Notes: generated from the sequence alone by a model not told the origin. 64,000 bases of DNA from Alloactinosynnema sp. L-07 (GCF_900070365.1 NZ_LN850107.1:6572001-6636000); one strand, 5' to 3'. Shown: positions 34,185 through 43,801, numbered from the stretch's first letter. Program-made: numbers and translations.

Positions 34185-35186
34185 ATGATCACCGTTGAGA
34201 ACCTCACCAAGTCCTTCTGGGGCGACACCGGCCCGGTCGTCGCACTCGAGAACGTCACCCTTGAGGTGCCCGCGGGCACCATCACCGGCGTGGTCGGCCC
34301 CGCCGGTTCCGGCAAGTCCACCCTCGCGCGGCTGATCTCGCTGCAGGAGCGCCCGGACAGCGGCGTCATCCGGGTCGAGGGCTACAACACCGCCGCGCTC
34401 GACCCGCGCAGGCTGCGCGCCGCGCGCCGCCGCATCGGGGTCATCCAGCACGGTGACCTGCTGCCGCAGCGCACCGCCGCGGGCAACATCGCCATCCCGC
34501 TGGAGCAGGCCGGGGTCGACGGCCCGCAGCGCCGCGAGCGGGTCGGCAAGCTGCTCGACCTGATTGGCCTGACCGACAAGGCCGCCGCTTACCCCGACGC
34601 TCTCACCGACGGCCAGCGCGCGCGGGTGTCCGTGGCGAAGGCCCTCGTCGGCGAGCCGGGCCTGCTGCTGGCCGACGACCCCACCAAGGGCCTCGACGCC
34701 GACGCGACCGCCGGCGTGCTCGCGGTGCTCGACCGGGCCCGCGCCGAGCTGGGCTCCACCGTCCTCATCGCCACCAGCGACACCGCCGTGGTCCGCCGCA
34801 TCGCCGACGACGTGGCGCTGCTGGAGGCGGGCAAGGTGCAGGAGAGCGGCCAACTGCTCTCGCTGATCCAGGACCCGGCGAGCCGCATCGCGCAGACGCT
34901 GCTGCCCGAGATCGAGATCCCGGTCGGTCCGCGGCATGACCGGCAGGCCGAGGTCATCCTCGTCGGCTATGCCACTGTCGGTGCCCTGCTGCCCGAGGCC
35001 ACGGCCCGCTTCGGCACCCCGATCGCGGTCGTCGGCGGCGGGCTGACCCGCATCGGCGAGACCCCGGTCGCGCGGTTCCTGGTCGGCGTGGACGGCCCGC
35101 GGGCCGACAGCGCGCTGGGCTGGATCGCCGAGCGCGGCGCCCTGGTCCGCCAGACCACCGTCGCACCCCAGCTCCAGGCCGCCTGA
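34185..35186 (+). CDS. MetN-like ABC ATPase with NIL-type C-terminal domain, atypical active site
   Basis: This 333-aa protein aligns with the methionine importer ATPase MetN, including a C-terminal ferredoxin-like NIL domain (about 245-325). Walker A is normal (GPAGSGKST). However, the signature is LTDGQ rather than LSGGQ, Walker B reads LLLADDP with Asp in place of the catalytic Glu, and the switch region is ATSDTAVV with no His. ATP turnover may be slow or absent. No MetI or MetQ gene is adjacent. Upstream SAM-I control still ties it to methionine. It may pair with a distant permease or act as a sensor. Confidence 0.8.
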   Translation: MITVENLTKSFWGDTGPVVALENVTLEVPAGTITGVVGPAGSGKSTLARLISLQERPDSGVIRVEGYNTAALDPRRLRAARRRIGVIQHGDLLPQRTAAGNIAIPLEQAGVDGPQRRERVGKLLDLIGLTDKAAAYPDALTDGQRARVSVAKALVGEPGLLLADDPTKGLDADATAGVLAVLDRARAELGSTVLIATSDTAVVRRIADDVALLEAGKVQESGQLLSLIQDPASRIAQTLLPEIEIPVGPRHDRQAEVILVGYATVGALLPEATARFGTPIAVVGGGLTRIGETPVARFLVGVDGPRADSALGWIAERGALVRQTTVAPQLQAA

Positions 35187-35267
35187 TCGTCGCCGGGTTG
35201 GGGGCCGGGATCAACCGGCCCCCACCGCGGGCACTGGCTCATGGCAGCTCACCGTAGGCTTGGACCC

Positions 35268-36233
35268 GTGCTCGCCGTCGTTCCCCCTCCGGTCACGGTC
35301 CGTGTGCCATCCAAGGTGAACCTCCACCTTGCGGTCGGCGATGTCCGCCCTGACGGCTACCACGAACTGGCCACGATCTTCCAAGCGCTCTCGCTCACCG
35401 ACGAGGTCACCGTGGCCATCGCCGACGAGCCGGGCGTCGAGGTACACGGCGAGGGTGCCGACGCGGTGCCCACCGGAGCCAGCAACCTGGCCTGGCGGGC
35501 GGTGCAGGAACTGGCCCAGTACGTCGGCCGCGACCCGGACGAGCCCAAGATCCGCGTGGTGATCCGCAAGGGCATCCCGGTCTCGGGCGGCATGGCCGGT
35601 GGCAGCGCCGACGCGGCCGCCACCCTCGTCGGCCTGGCCGCCCTGTGGCGCCTGGAGATCACCCGCGACGAGCTGGCGACGATCTCGGCCCGCCTGGGCA
35701 GCGACGTCCCCTTCACCCTCTACGGCGGCACCGCGCTGGGCACCGGACGCGGCGAACAGTTGGTCCCGGTCCTGTCCCGGCACACCTATCACTGGGTGCT
35801 GGCCTTCGACCGGCGCGGCCTGTCCACGCCGAAGGTGTTCGCCGAACTGGACCGCCTGCGGGAAGAGGGCGACCCACCACGCATCGGCGCCGTCGAGCCG
35901 GTGCTCGAAGCCTTGGCCACCGGCGACCCACGTCAGCTGGCCTTGCTGCTGGGCAACGACCTCCAGGCAGCGTCGGTGTCCCTGCGTCCCGGCCTGCGCC
36001 GGACCCTGCGCGCGGGTGTCAGCGCGGGCGCGCTGGCGGGCACGGTGTCCGGCTCCGGCCCGACCTGCGCTTTCCTCTGCGCCGACGGCGAGTCAGCGCT
36101 ACGCGTCGCCGCCGAACTGGCAGGCGCGGGGGTGTGCCGAACGGTCCGCGTCGCCCACGGACCGGTGCCCGGGGCGAGAATCATCGGCGGTGAAGAGGCG
36201 CCTCGACCGACGCCCCCACAAGTGCACGCTTAG
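35268..36233 (+). CDS. ispE: 4-diphosphocytidyl-2-C-methyl-D-erythritol kinase
   Basis: This 321-aa GHMP kinase of the MEP isoprenoid pathway has [11 protein letters not shown] (substrate site), [17 protein letters not shown] (ATP loop), [11 protein letters not shown] and [13 protein letters not shown] at 35268 is chosen because TAGGCT lies seven bases upstream. An ATG at 35241 in the same frame would place that box inside the gene. It follows the MetN-like gene, in the Rv1011 position. Its end overlaps the convergent lipoprotein gene by 4 bp. Confidence 0.95.
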   Translation: MLAVVPPPVTVRVPSKVNLHLAVGDVRPDGYHELATIFQALSLTDEVTVAIADEPGVEVHGEGADAVPTGASNLAWRAVQELAQYVGRDPDEPKIRVVIRKGIPVSGGMAGGSADAAATLVGLAALWRLEITRDELATISARLGSDVPFTLYGGTALGTGRGEQLVPVLSRHTYHWVLAFDRRGLSTPKVFAELDRLREEGDPPRIGAVEPVLEALATGDPRQLALLLGNDLQAASVSLRPGLRRTLRAGVSAGALAGTVSGSGPTCAFLCADGESALRVAAELAGAGVCRTVRVAHGPVPGARIIGGEEAPRPTPPQVHA

Positions 36234-36754
36234 TACGTCCAGTGCCAGCCGGGCACGTCGTCGGGCATGTTGTGCGGCCGGTACTCCAACGTTCCGTGTT
36301 CGCTGCTGGAGTCGATCAGGACGACGCCGTAGTAGCCCGAGTCCGACAGGTAGAAGTCGTCGGGCAGGTAGCGGTGGGTGGGCAGGCAGGAGGTGAAGAT
36401 GCCGCGCCCGGTGACCTTGCCTTCGCCATCCTTGGTGGCGAAGTCGACCGCCGACATCCACCAGCCCTGGTTGGGCTGATAGTCCTGGGTTGTCTGCAGC
36501 ACGATCGTCGCTGCGAGGTAGTGCCCGTTGTTGGGCTTCAGGCTGCCGGGCTCCGTGCACTGGACCGGCTTGACGCTGTCAAGCCAGAGCGTGGCGAGCG
36601 TGGGGCTGCCATTGGAGCGGATGACGATCTGCTTGCCGATGTCGGCGGCCTGGGTGGCATCGGTCACGGCTTGTTCTTTGGAACAAGCGGTGACACTCAG
36701 GACCAGTGCCGCGATGACGGCGAAGATCCGGATGCCAGAGCGAGCTAGCGACAT
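36230..36754 (-). CDS. Putative lipoprotein of unknown function
   Basis: This 174-aa protein has a signal with lipobox VTAC (cleavage before Cys28). The mature part is mostly beta and resembles the DUF4352-type immunoglobulin-like secreted domains, but that match is tentative. GGGAGGTG sits just upstream of ATG 36754; the frame is open further upstream without support. Convergent with ispE. No partner gene is obvious. Confidence 0.75.
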   Translation of the reverse strand: MSLARSGIRIFAVIAALVLSVTACSKEQAVTDATQAADIGKQIVIRSNGSPTLATLWLDSVKPVQCTEPGSLKPNNGHYLAATIVLQTTQDYQPNQGWWMSAVDFATKDGEGKVTGRGIFTSCLPTHRYLPDDFYLSDSGYYGVVLIDSSSEHGTLEYRPHNMPDDVPGWHWTY

Positions 36755-37003
36755 TTCACCTCCCGGTCGTTCGGTTAAGTCGTAAATATAGGGGTTGCGT
36801 TCCCTGGTCAAACCAGTTGCACGCAGCGTGGTCGACCGGTCGCTCGTGGCTGTCCGGTCAGCCCCCTTGTGCTTTCTCGGCGCTATGCGAGGTTCTGAAT
36901 CAACGGAGGCCGACTCCGTCCGCATCATCGGTAGTCCGGCGGACAGGGGCTTGTCGCTCAGCGCGGCAGGAGGCGAGACGACAGGTCGAGCTCCGACCGC
37001 GAT

Positions 37004-37558
37004 CTAGGTCAGAACCTCGTCCGGATGGTTGCTCCATCCTCTCCAAAGCACATGGCGGGCTTCGGTGAGCGTGACGATCTGTAGCGCTTCTGCTGTTTCA
37101 ACCGACAGCGGCGCCCCGAGCGCGATACACCAGGTAATCGCTGCCTCAAATGTCATTCGGCTTGTGCGACGGTGGATCTTAAGGTCGGGCGGCAGATGCA
37201 TGTGTGGATATCGTTCTGGGCTGACTCTGCTGTCCGGGTGCCAGTGCATGCGCCACTGGTCGCTGCCATCCGGTCCCTCGAGCTTGTAGTTGTACTCGCG
37301 CGTGGTAACCCGGAACGGCTTGTCATACTTGCTTTGATCGGCGTCGATGACCTCGAACTTCATACTCGCGTAGAAGGTGCCGATCTTGCCGAGCGGTACA
37401 CCCCGGTCTTGGTTCAGATGCCAGCTGTAGATCTGCTCCTTGCGGAAACCGTTGCGTGGCTGGACGAACAGCTTCGTATACCCGTCCAGCACGGCTACAG
37501 CGTCACAAAGCGGGTCCAGGAAGCCCTCTACGGCTTCATGTTCGGTGTGGCCCGGCAC
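37004..37558 (-). CDS. Hypothetical toxin-like protein of a two-gene pair
   Basis: This 184-aa protein is from no recognised family. It is basic and His/Trp-rich in the middle (WRMHWHPDSR, YPHMHLPPDLKIHRR) and ends with a helical segment. The GTG start lies nine bases downstream of a 69-aa gene on the same strand, which has the size and spacing of an antitoxin. Codon use is less GC3-rich than in neighbouring core genes, suggesting transfer. Toxin function is inferred from layout only. Confidence 0.6.
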   Translation of the reverse strand: MPGHTEHEAVEGFLDPLCDAVAVLDGYTKLFVQPRNGFRKEQIYSWHLNQDRGVPLGKIGTFYASMKFEVIDADQSKYDKPFRVTTREYNYKLEGPDGSDQWRMHWHPDSRVSPERYPHMHLPPDLKIHRRTSRMTFEAAITWCIALGAPLSVETAEALQIVTLTEARHVLWRGWSNHPDEVLT

Positions 37559-37567
37559 AGGAATCAG

Positions 37568-37777
37568 CTACCTCACGGCAGGGACGTACGCCCACACGTC
37601 AACGAGGCCGGGCACAGAGTCGAGGTCGGTGTCGGCCCACTCCCCAGCCGTCCACCGTGCGATGAACTCTTCGCCGGACATGTTCATATACCGGCGGGCG
37701 ACCCGATCGAGCATCGCGGCGGAGTCGTCATCGCTCATCACCCCCACCTCAGTGGCGCACGTCACTGACTCGCGCAT
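37568..37777 (-). CDS. Small antitoxin-like protein
   Basis: This 69-aa acidic protein contains RRYMNMSGEEFIARWTAGEW, a pattern seen in small actinobacterial proteins paired with larger partners. ATG at 37777 follows GAGGAGGAA; an alternative start at 37738 would give 56 residues. It is co-transcribed with the 184-aa gene. It has no DNA-binding motif that I recognise. Confidence 0.6.
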   Translation of the reverse strand: MRESVTCATEVGVMSDDDSAAMLDRVARRYMNMSGEEFIARWTAGEWADTDLDSVPGLVDVWAYVPAVR

Positions 37778-38115
37778 GGCTTCCTCCTCACGTCTCATAA
37801 CTCCACTATGCCTGTGCGGACTGACACTAGATACCGCTAGCGAGTTCGATTGTTACGCAGGTGGCTGAAAGCTGACCGGAAGTGTGAAGCTCGCCGAGCA
37901 TCTGGATAGAGGCGCTACCGAGCGTAGTCAATCTTGTGCGCCTCGTTGGCGGGCGACGCCCTGAGGGTGGGTGTGACTGACCCGGGTGGACGGGTGATTG
38001 GAAGGTGGTTGGGATGATGGTGGTGATACGGCGAGGCATGTCGTCTCCTTGATCTCCGGTTCAAGGAAGGGCTCTGCCCCACATCCGTCCTACGTCATCG
38101 GCGAAAGTGTTGGTA
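37778..38115. other. Intergenic region before ABC-F gene
   Basis: These 338 bases hold no supported gene. Short open frames on both strands lack ribosome sites and codon bias. It must contain the divergent promoters of the antitoxin-like gene and the ABC-F gene. A GC skewed GGTGG-rich stretch lies around 37,970-38,030. Confidence 0.5.
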
Positions 38116-39888
38116 ATGGCCAATCTGGTCAACCTGGAGAACGTCAACAAGAGCTTCGGGGTGCGCCCGCTGCTCGACTCGGTGTCACTCGGTGTCGGCC
38201 GGGGGGACCGGATCGGCGTCGTCGGGCTCAACGGTGGGGGCAAGACCACGCTGCTGGAGGTGCTCGCCGGGCTCGAACCGGCCGACGACGGGCGGGTCAG
38301 CCGGGTTCGTGACCTGCGGATGGCCGTGGTCACCCAGCGCACCGAGTTGGCGAAGGACTCCACGGTCCGTCACGCCGTGCTGGAGCCGCTGGGGATCACC
38401 GAGGAGCACCAGTGGGCCGCCGACCCGCGGGCTCGGTCGATCCTGGAGGGCCTGGAGATCACCACGCTCGGGCTGGACAGCCCGGTCGACACCATGTCCG
38501 GCGGTGAGCGGCGCCGGGTCGCCCTGGCCGCCGCGCTGGTGCAGGAGCTGGACCTGATCGTCCTCGACGAGCCGACCAACCACCTCGACGTCGAGGGTGT
38601 GCGCTGGCTGGCCGACCACCTGCTGACCAGGGGGACCGCGCTGGTGGTCGTGACCCACGACCGCTGGTTCCTCGACACCGTTTGCACCCGCACGTGGGAG
38701 GTCGTCGGCGGCAAGGTCGAGCAGTACGACGGCGGCTACGCGGACTGGATCTACGCGCGCGCCGAGCGCGGGCGGCTGGCCGACACGCTGGAGGAGAAGC
38801 GGCGCAACCTGGCCAAGAAGGAATTGGCCTGGCTGCGCCGCGGCGCCCCGGCCCGCACGTCCAAGCCGAAATACCGCATCGAGGCCGCCGAGGCGCTGAT
38901 CTCCGACGTCCCGCCGCCGCGTGACGGTGTCGAGCTGCTGGCCTTCGCCAAGCGCAGGCTTGGCCGCACGGTGCTGGAGTTGGAGGACGTGTCGATCTCG
39001 GCCGGTCCCAAGCCGATCCTCGACCACGAGACCTACCGGATCGGTCCCGGCGACCGGGTCGGTCTGGTCGGTATCAACGGCTCCGGCAAGACCACGCTGC
39101 TCAAGCTGCTGGCGGGCGACACCGAGCCGAGCACCGGCAAACGGATCCAAGGCCAGACGGTGCGCATCGCCCACCTGACCCAGGAGCTGCGCGAGCTTCC
39201 ACCGCAGCAACGGGTGCTGGAAGCGGTCGAAGAGATCGCGCGCCGGGTGACGCTGGGCAAGCTGGAGCTGTCGGCGTCGCAGCTGGCCGAGCGGTTCGGG
39301 TTCCCGGCGAACAAGCAGTGGACCCCGATCAGTGACCTGTCCGGCGGCGAGCGGCGCAGGCTGCAGCTGGCGCGGCTGCTGATGGCCGAGCCGAACGTGC
39401 TGCTGCTCGACGAGCCGACGAACGACCTGGACATCGACACCCTGCAGCAACTGGAGGACTTGCTCGACTCGTGGCCGGGCACCATCGTCGTGGTCTCTCA
39501 CGACCGGTACCTGGTCGAACGCGTCTGCGACACGGTGGTCGCGCTGTTCGGCGACGGCAAGGTGACCCCGCTGATCGGCGGGATCGAGGAATACCTGGAG
39601 CGCAGGCTCGTCGCCATGGCTGCCGAGCCGGTCGCGCGCAAGTCCGCCGAGCCGACCGCGAAGTCCGTCAGCGCCGCCGAGCGCCGGGCCGCCCAGAAGG
39701 AGCTGGCGAAGCTGGAGCGGCAGATGACCCAGCTGGGCGACAAGGAGACCAAACTCCACGCCGCCCTGGCCGCCGCGGCCACCGACCCGACCAAACTGCT
39801 CGAACTCGACGCGGAGCTGCGCAAGGTCGTCGCGGACAAAGATGAGATCGAGTCACGATGGATGGAAGTCGCCGATCTGGCCGAATAA
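38116..39888 (+). CDS. ABC-F family ATPase
   Basis: This 590-aa protein has two fused ABC domains and no membrane region. Walker A motifs are GLNGGGKTT and GINGSGKTT, signatures are MSGGERRRVAL and LSGGERRRLQL, and Walker B motifs are LDEPTNHLD and LDEPTNDLD. The C-terminal 60 residues form a charged coiled coil as in Uup. ABC-F proteins act on the ribosome, either freeing stalled complexes or protecting from antibiotics. A housekeeping Uup/EttA-like role is likelier than resistance because no antibiotic cluster is adjacent. ATG at 38116 is preferred to GTG at 38107. Confidence 0.93.
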   Translation: MANLVNLENVNKSFGVRPLLDSVSLGVGRGDRIGVVGLNGGGKTTLLEVLAGLEPADDGRVSRVRDLRMAVVTQRTELAKDSTVRHAVLEPLGITEEHQWAADPRARSILEGLEITTLGLDSPVDTMSGGERRRVALAAALVQELDLIVLDEPTNHLDVEGVRWLADHLLTRGTALVVVTHDRWFLDTVCTRTWEVVGGKVEQYDGGYADWIYARAERGRLADTLEEKRRNLAKKELAWLRRGAPARTSKPKYRIEAAEALISDVPPPRDGVELLAFAKRRLGRTVLELEDVSISAGPKPILDHETYRIGPGDRVGLVGINGSGKTTLLKLLAGDTEPSTGKRIQGQTVRIAHLTQELRELPPQQRVLEAVEEIARRVTLGKLELSASQLAERFGFPANKQWTPISDLSGGERRRLQLARLLMAEPNVLLLDEPTNDLDIDTLQQLEDLLDSWPGTIVVVSHDRYLVERVCDTVVALFGDGKVTPLIGGIEEYLERRLVAMAAEPVARKSAEPTAKSVSAAERRAAQKELAKLERQMTQLGDKETKLHAALAAAATDPTKLLELDAELRKVVADKDEIESRWMEVADLAE

Positions 39889-39895
39889 CACCATC

Positions 39896-39901
39896 TAGGC
39901 T
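39896..39901 (+). promoter_or_regulatory. Leaderless -10 box TAGGCT of FAAL gene
   Basis: TAGGCT ends exactly six bases before ATG 39908. It lies only seven bases after the ABC-F stop. Confidence 0.5.
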
Positions 39902-39907
39902 GCTCCC

Positions 39908-41575
39908 ATGAGTCGGTTCGTAGACATGATGGTGGCCACCGCGACGACCCGCGGCGCCGCGCGGGGGATCACCACCGGGGAACCCAAGGCTCCGGTCCGC
40001 CACACCTGGGCGCAGGTGCACGAGCAGGCCCGCAAGATGGCGGGCGCGCTCATCGAGGGCGGCCTGGCCAAGCACGGCGCCGTTGCGGTCCTCGCGGCCG
40101 AGCCGGTGACGATCGCCCCCGCGGTCCAGGCGGTCTGGCTGGCGGGCGGCAGCGTCACGATGCTGCACCAGCCGACCCCGCGCACCGACCTCGCCGAGTG
40201 GGCCGAGGACACCGTCCGGGTGCTGGGCATGATCGGCTCCAAGCTGGTCCTGCTCGGCTCCCCGTTCGACGCCGTGGCCCCGGTGCTCGACCAGCACGGC
40301 ATTGGCTACCTGCGGCTTTCCGACCTGGCCGAGGGCACGCCGGTGGACAGCGTGGTCGAGGTCGATGAGGACGCGCCCGCGCTGCTGCAGCTCACCAGCG
40401 GCTCGACGGCCGACCCGAAGGCCGTGCGGATCACCCACGGCAACCTGTTCGCGAACCTGACCGCGATGGCCGAGGCGTCCGAGCTGGATGTCGACAACGA
40501 CATCATGGTGTCGTGGCTGCCGCTGTTCCACGACATGGGGATGGTCGGCTTCCTGACCGTGCCGATGACCGTGGGCCTGGAACTGGTCAAGGTCACCCCG
40601 GTCGACTTCCTCACCGGCCCGCTGCTGTGGGCCGACCTGATCTCCCGCCACCGCGGCACCATCACCGCCGCACCGAACTTCGCCTACGCGCTGCTCGGCC
40701 GCCGACTGTCCGGTGTGGACGAAGAGGGCAAGTACGACCTGTCGTCGCTTCGCTTGGCGCTCAACGGAGCCGAGCCGATCGACGAGAAGGCGGTGCTGTC
40801 GTTCACCGATGAGGGCGCTCGGTTCGGGCTGCGCCCGGAGTGCGTGTTCCCGGCGTACGGCATGGCCGAGGCGACGCTGGCGGTGTCGTTCGCGCCGCTG
40901 TTCACCGGGCTGACCCTCGACTATATCGACGCGGACCAGCTGGAAGCCGAGAACCACGCGGTGTCGGTCCCGCCGGGGCCGGGCGTGCGGTCGTTCGCGG
41001 TGCTGGGTATGCCTTTGCGCGGCATCGAAGCGACGATTGTTGACGACAAGGGTATTGTTCTCGGCGAGCGTGAGGTGGGTGAGATCCGCCTGCGCGGCGA
41101 GGCCGTGACGCCGGGGTATCTGACTGTTGATGGTCCACTTGCGACGCAGGATGACGAGGGCTGGCTGTCCACTGGGGACCTTGGGTACCTGGTCGACGGG
41201 CAGATCGTGATCTGCGGGCGGCGCAAGGATGTCATCATTTTGGCAGGCCGCAACATCTATCCGACCGATATCGAGCGGGCGGCGACCACTGTGGACGGTG
41301 TGCGCGCGGGCAACGCTGTGGCGGTGCGAATCGACGCTGGTTCTCGGCGTGAGCGGTTCGCTGTCGTTGTGGAGTCTAAGTTCGCGGGCGATGCTGATGC
41401 TGAGAAGCGGTTGAAGAAGGAGGTTGGGGCGCGGGTGTTTGAGTCTGTCAACGCCCGACCGGTCTCCGTGGTGGTTTTGGCGCCGGGGACCTTGCCGAAG
41501 ACGCCCTCGGGGAAGCTGCGTCGGGCGGCTGCTGGTGAGCAACTGGCTGCCCAGATCGCCGGGGCGGCGGATTAG
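39908..41575 (+). CDS. Fatty acyl-AMP ligase (FAAL-like, Rv1013/pks16 position)
   Basis: This 555-aa adenylate-forming enzyme has the P-loop LLQLTSGSTADPKAVRITH, FAAL-like SWLPLFHDMGMVGFL, YGMAEAT and a C-terminal lysine in KTPSGKLRR. FAALs form acyl-AMP and pass the acyl chain to a carrier protein rather than to CoA. No carrier protein or polyketide synthase is adjacent. In M. tuberculosis the gene at this place (Rv1013, pks16) is likewise a lone ligase. Codon use in the last third has more T at third positions than its first part. Confidence 0.88.
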   Translation: MSRFVDMMVATATTRGAARGITTGEPKAPVRHTWAQVHEQARKMAGALIEGGLAKHGAVAVLAAEPVTIAPAVQAVWLAGGSVTMLHQPTPRTDLAEWAEDTVRVLGMIGSKLVLLGSPFDAVAPVLDQHGIGYLRLSDLAEGTPVDSVVEVDEDAPALLQLTSGSTADPKAVRITHGNLFANLTAMAEASELDVDNDIMVSWLPLFHDMGMVGFLTVPMTVGLELVKVTPVDFLTGPLLWADLISRHRGTITAAPNFAYALLGRRLSGVDEEGKYDLSSLRLALNGAEPIDEKAVLSFTDEGARFGLRPECVFPAYGMAEATLAVSFAPLFTGLTLDYIDADQLEAENHAVSVPPGPGVRSFAVLGMPLRGIEATIVDDKGIVLGEREVGEIRLRGEAVTPGYLTVDGPLATQDDEGWLSTGDLGYLVDGQIVICGRRKDVIILAGRNIYPTDIERAATTVDGVRAGNAVAVRIDAGSRRERFAVVVESKFAGDADAEKRLKKEVGARVFESVNARPVSVVVLAPGTLPKTPSGKLRRAAAGEQLAAQIAGAAD

Positions 41576-41625
41576 GGCTGTGGGTGCCGGTTTGTTTGGC
41601 CCGTGCGTTTCGTGCGTGCAGGTTT

Positions 41626-42315
41626 CTAGCTTTCGCGGTGGCGTAGTTCCTTGACCCAGACGTCGATCATGGCGTCGACCGCTGCCGGGTGGTAGCCCTG
41701 GCCTGCGAAGAACGTTTGGGTGAGGCGGAAGTTCGCGATCTCCGCCGCTGACGGTCTGCCGTCGTAGCTGGTCGCCGCATGGAACAGTGCCCGCGCAAGG
41801 CGTTCGACATCGCCCGGTCGGTAGCCCCGAACGCCAGGCGGGGCGGGTGGCAGTGGCAGGAACAACACATCCCCGCCCGGCGTCACCCGTTCGTCCAAAG
41901 GCTCATTGGGGACAGGCCGCTGCTCCACCCTGGCGGGACGCCGTTCCGGTGCGGGATCCGGTGCCTGGTGGCGGCGGGGCGGCTCGGACACCGGGGCCGT
42001 CGTCTCGACTGCCTCCGGCGGTACGACCGGGGGGATCTCCTCGGTGTTCGGGTCCTGGTCCGACCGGACCGACAGCGTGGCCACAACCTGGTCGAGGAAC
42101 GCGTCGACCTGGTCCTCGTGGTACCCGCGCTTCACCAGGGGAGCGGGGTCGAAGACCACGGACCGCACATCGTCGGCGGTGAGGGCGTCCGAACCCGTCA
42201 GGGCGGCCTCGATCCGGTCGAGGAAGTCGTCCACCTGGCCTTCGTTGTAGCCGCGCTTGCCGAACGGTGCCTTGTCGAAGGTGACCGCGCGCACGGACTC
42301 GGGGCTCAGCGTCAT
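41626..42315 (-). CDS. DivIVA-domain repeat protein
   Basis: This 229-aa protein has two clear DivIVA-type motifs (FDKAPFGKRGYNEGQVDDFL near 12, FDPAPLVKRGYHEDQVDAFL near 50). A Pro-rich linker follows and then a third degenerate copy near 160 (GVRGYRPGDVERL...). Such proteins are distinct from the coiled-coil polar DivIVA/Wag31; this one lacks the long coiled coil. It may mark membrane curvature or scaffold cell-wall enzymes. ATG 42315 lies 10 bases after the pth stop, so it is in the pth operon. Confidence 0.85.
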   Translation of the reverse strand: MTLSPESVRAVTFDKAPFGKRGYNEGQVDDFLDRIEAALTGSDALTADDVRSVVFDPAPLVKRGYHEDQVDAFLDQVVATLSVRSDQDPNTEEIPPVVPPEAVETTAPVSEPPRRHQAPDPAPERRPARVEQRPVPNEPLDERVTPGGDVLFLPLPPAPPGVRGYRPGDVERLARALFHAATSYDGRPSAAEIANFRLTQTFFAGQGYHPAAVDAMIDVWVKELRHRES

Positions 42316-42325
42316 GTCGACTCCC

Positions 42326-42901
42326 TCAGGATGCGTGGAACGCGTTCTGGGCGGCTTCCAGGCCCTGGCTGACCAGGGCCTCCACCGCGTCGGCACAGCG
42401 GTCGATCTCGAACGCGAGTTCCTTGCGTTCGGCCGGGGCGAAGTCTCGCAGGACGTAGTCTGCCGGGTCCATTCTGCCGGGGGGCCTGCCGATGCCGAAG
42501 CGGACGCGGTGGTACTCCTTGCTGCCCAGCGACTTGGTGATCGAGCGCAAGCCGTTGTGGCCGTTCTCGCCGCCGCCGAGCTTGAGCCGGACCGCGCCGA
42601 AGGGCAGGTCCAGTTCGTCGTGGATCACGACCAGGTTCTCCTGCGGTGCCTTGAAGAACCTGGCGGTACCCACGACCGGGCCGCCGGAGAGGTTCATGTA
42701 GGTGCGCGGCTTGACCAGCACGACCCGGGTGTTCGCGAGCCTGCCTTCCAGCACGTCCGCGCCCGCCTTGTGGCCCTTGAATTTGCCGCCCACCCTGGCC
42801 GCGAGTTCGTCGGCGACCAGGAATCCGATGTTGTGCCGGTTGCCATCGTACTGCGGGCCGGGGTTGCCCAGGCCCACGACGATCATCGGCGCGTCGGTCA
42901 T
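42326..42901 (-). CDS. pth: Peptidyl-tRNA hydrolase
   Basis: This 191-aa enzyme frees tRNA from prematurely released peptidyl-tRNA. Catalytic residues are His in NRHNIGF, Asn in RTYMNLSGG and Asp in IHDELDLPFG; the GGENGHNGLRSI loop is typical. ATG 42901 begins MTDAPMIVVGLGNPG. Next to rplY as in most actinobacteria (Rv1014c/Rv1015c). Confidence 0.97.
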   Translation of the reverse strand: MTDAPMIVVGLGNPGPQYDGNRHNIGFLVADELAARVGGKFKGHKAGADVLEGRLANTRVVLVKPRTYMNLSGGPVVGTARFFKAPQENLVVIHDELDLPFGAVRLKLGGGENGHNGLRSITKSLGSKEYHRVRFGIGRPPGRMDPADYVLRDFAPAERKELAFEIDRCADAVEALVSQGLEAAQNAFHAS

Positions 42902-42918
42902 CTCAGCTCCCAAAACCG

Positions 42919-42957
42919 CCGGTGCCCCGGCCCAGGATGACTGGACCGGGGCACCGG
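42919..42957 (-). terminator. Hairpin between rplY and pth
   Basis: The 12-bp arms CCGGTGCCCCGG (42919-42930) and CCGGGGCACCGG (42946-42957) lie in the gap after rplY. It may attenuate read-through into pth. Confidence 0.6.
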
Positions 42958-42977
42958 GATGATCAGCGGAGGGTTTC

Positions 42978-43592
42978 TCAGCCCTCGTTGCCCTCGGGCT
43001 CGGCGGCCGCGGCCGGAGCCTCGCTACCGTCGGCGTCCATCTGCTCCGCGGTCGGCGCCGCGTTCACCGCGACGACCAGGGCCTCCGGGTCGGTGACCAG
43101 GGTCGCGCCCGCGGGCAGGGCGATGGCGCCCGCCAGGATCTGGGTACCGGCCTCGGCGCCCGCGATGGAGAACTCGATGCCGTCGGGGATGTGCAGCGCC
43201 TCGACCTCGATCTGCAGGGCAGACAGGTCGTGGGTGAGCAGGGTGCCGGACGCGGCCTCGCCGGTGATGGTCAGCGGGACGTCGACGGTCACCTTCTCGC
43301 CGCGCTTCACCAGCAGCAGGTCCACGTGCTCGATGTAGTTCTTGAGCGGGTGGGTGGTGATGGTCTTGGTCAGCGCCAGCTCCGCGCCGTCGCCGAAGTT
43401 CAGCGTCAGGACGGCGTTGCTGCCGTGCTCGCGCACCGCGCGGGCGAACTCCAGCGCGGGGAGCGACAGGTGCTTGGGGTCGGAACCGTGTCCGTAGAGC
43501 ACGGCGGGAATCTTGCCTGCGCGACGGGTGCGGCGCGCTGCGCCCTTGCCGAACTCCGTGCGCTGCTCGGCGGCCAGACGTACCTCGGACAC
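42978..43592 (-). CDS. rplY: 50S ribosomal protein L25 (CTC form)
   Basis: This 204-aa two-domain L25/Ctc protein binds 5S rRNA. The N-domain is MSEVRLAAEQRTEFGKGAAR; the C-terminal TL5-like beta domain ends in an acidic, Ala/Glu-rich tail. GTG 43592 with AAGGAG nine bases upstream is chosen over ATG 43616. The first of these gives the conserved SEVRL start. Confidence 0.95.
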   Translation of the reverse strand: MSEVRLAAEQRTEFGKGAARRTRRAGKIPAVLYGHGSDPKHLSLPALEFARAVREHGSNAVLTLNFGDGAELALTKTITTHPLKNYIEHVDLLLVKRGEKVTVDVPLTITGEAASGTLLTHDLSALQIEVEALHIPDGIEFSIAGAEAGTQILAGAIALPAGATLVTDPEALVVAVNAAPTAEQMDADGSEAPAAAAEPEGNEG

Positions 43593-43801
43593 GGTGGTGC
43601 TCTCCTTGCTGATCATGATGCGGCGGGGGCGCGACTTCTCAGTCGGGGCGGCAGCCTGCGGCGTGGGGCGCGGAGAGCATGAATAAACGTACGGTCGAAA
43701 CCGCCACGTCGATCACGCCAGGCGCGATGCCCGCCTCGCCGAGGCAACCCGGATAGTTTACGCAAAGCCCACGGCCCGGTCGAACCGGGGTCGTCGGGCC
43801 G

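Noticed and set aside
37827..38039. Minus-strand 70-codon ORF before the ABC-F gene
   Set aside because: It has no ribosome site, shows no family pattern and lies in the expected promoter region.
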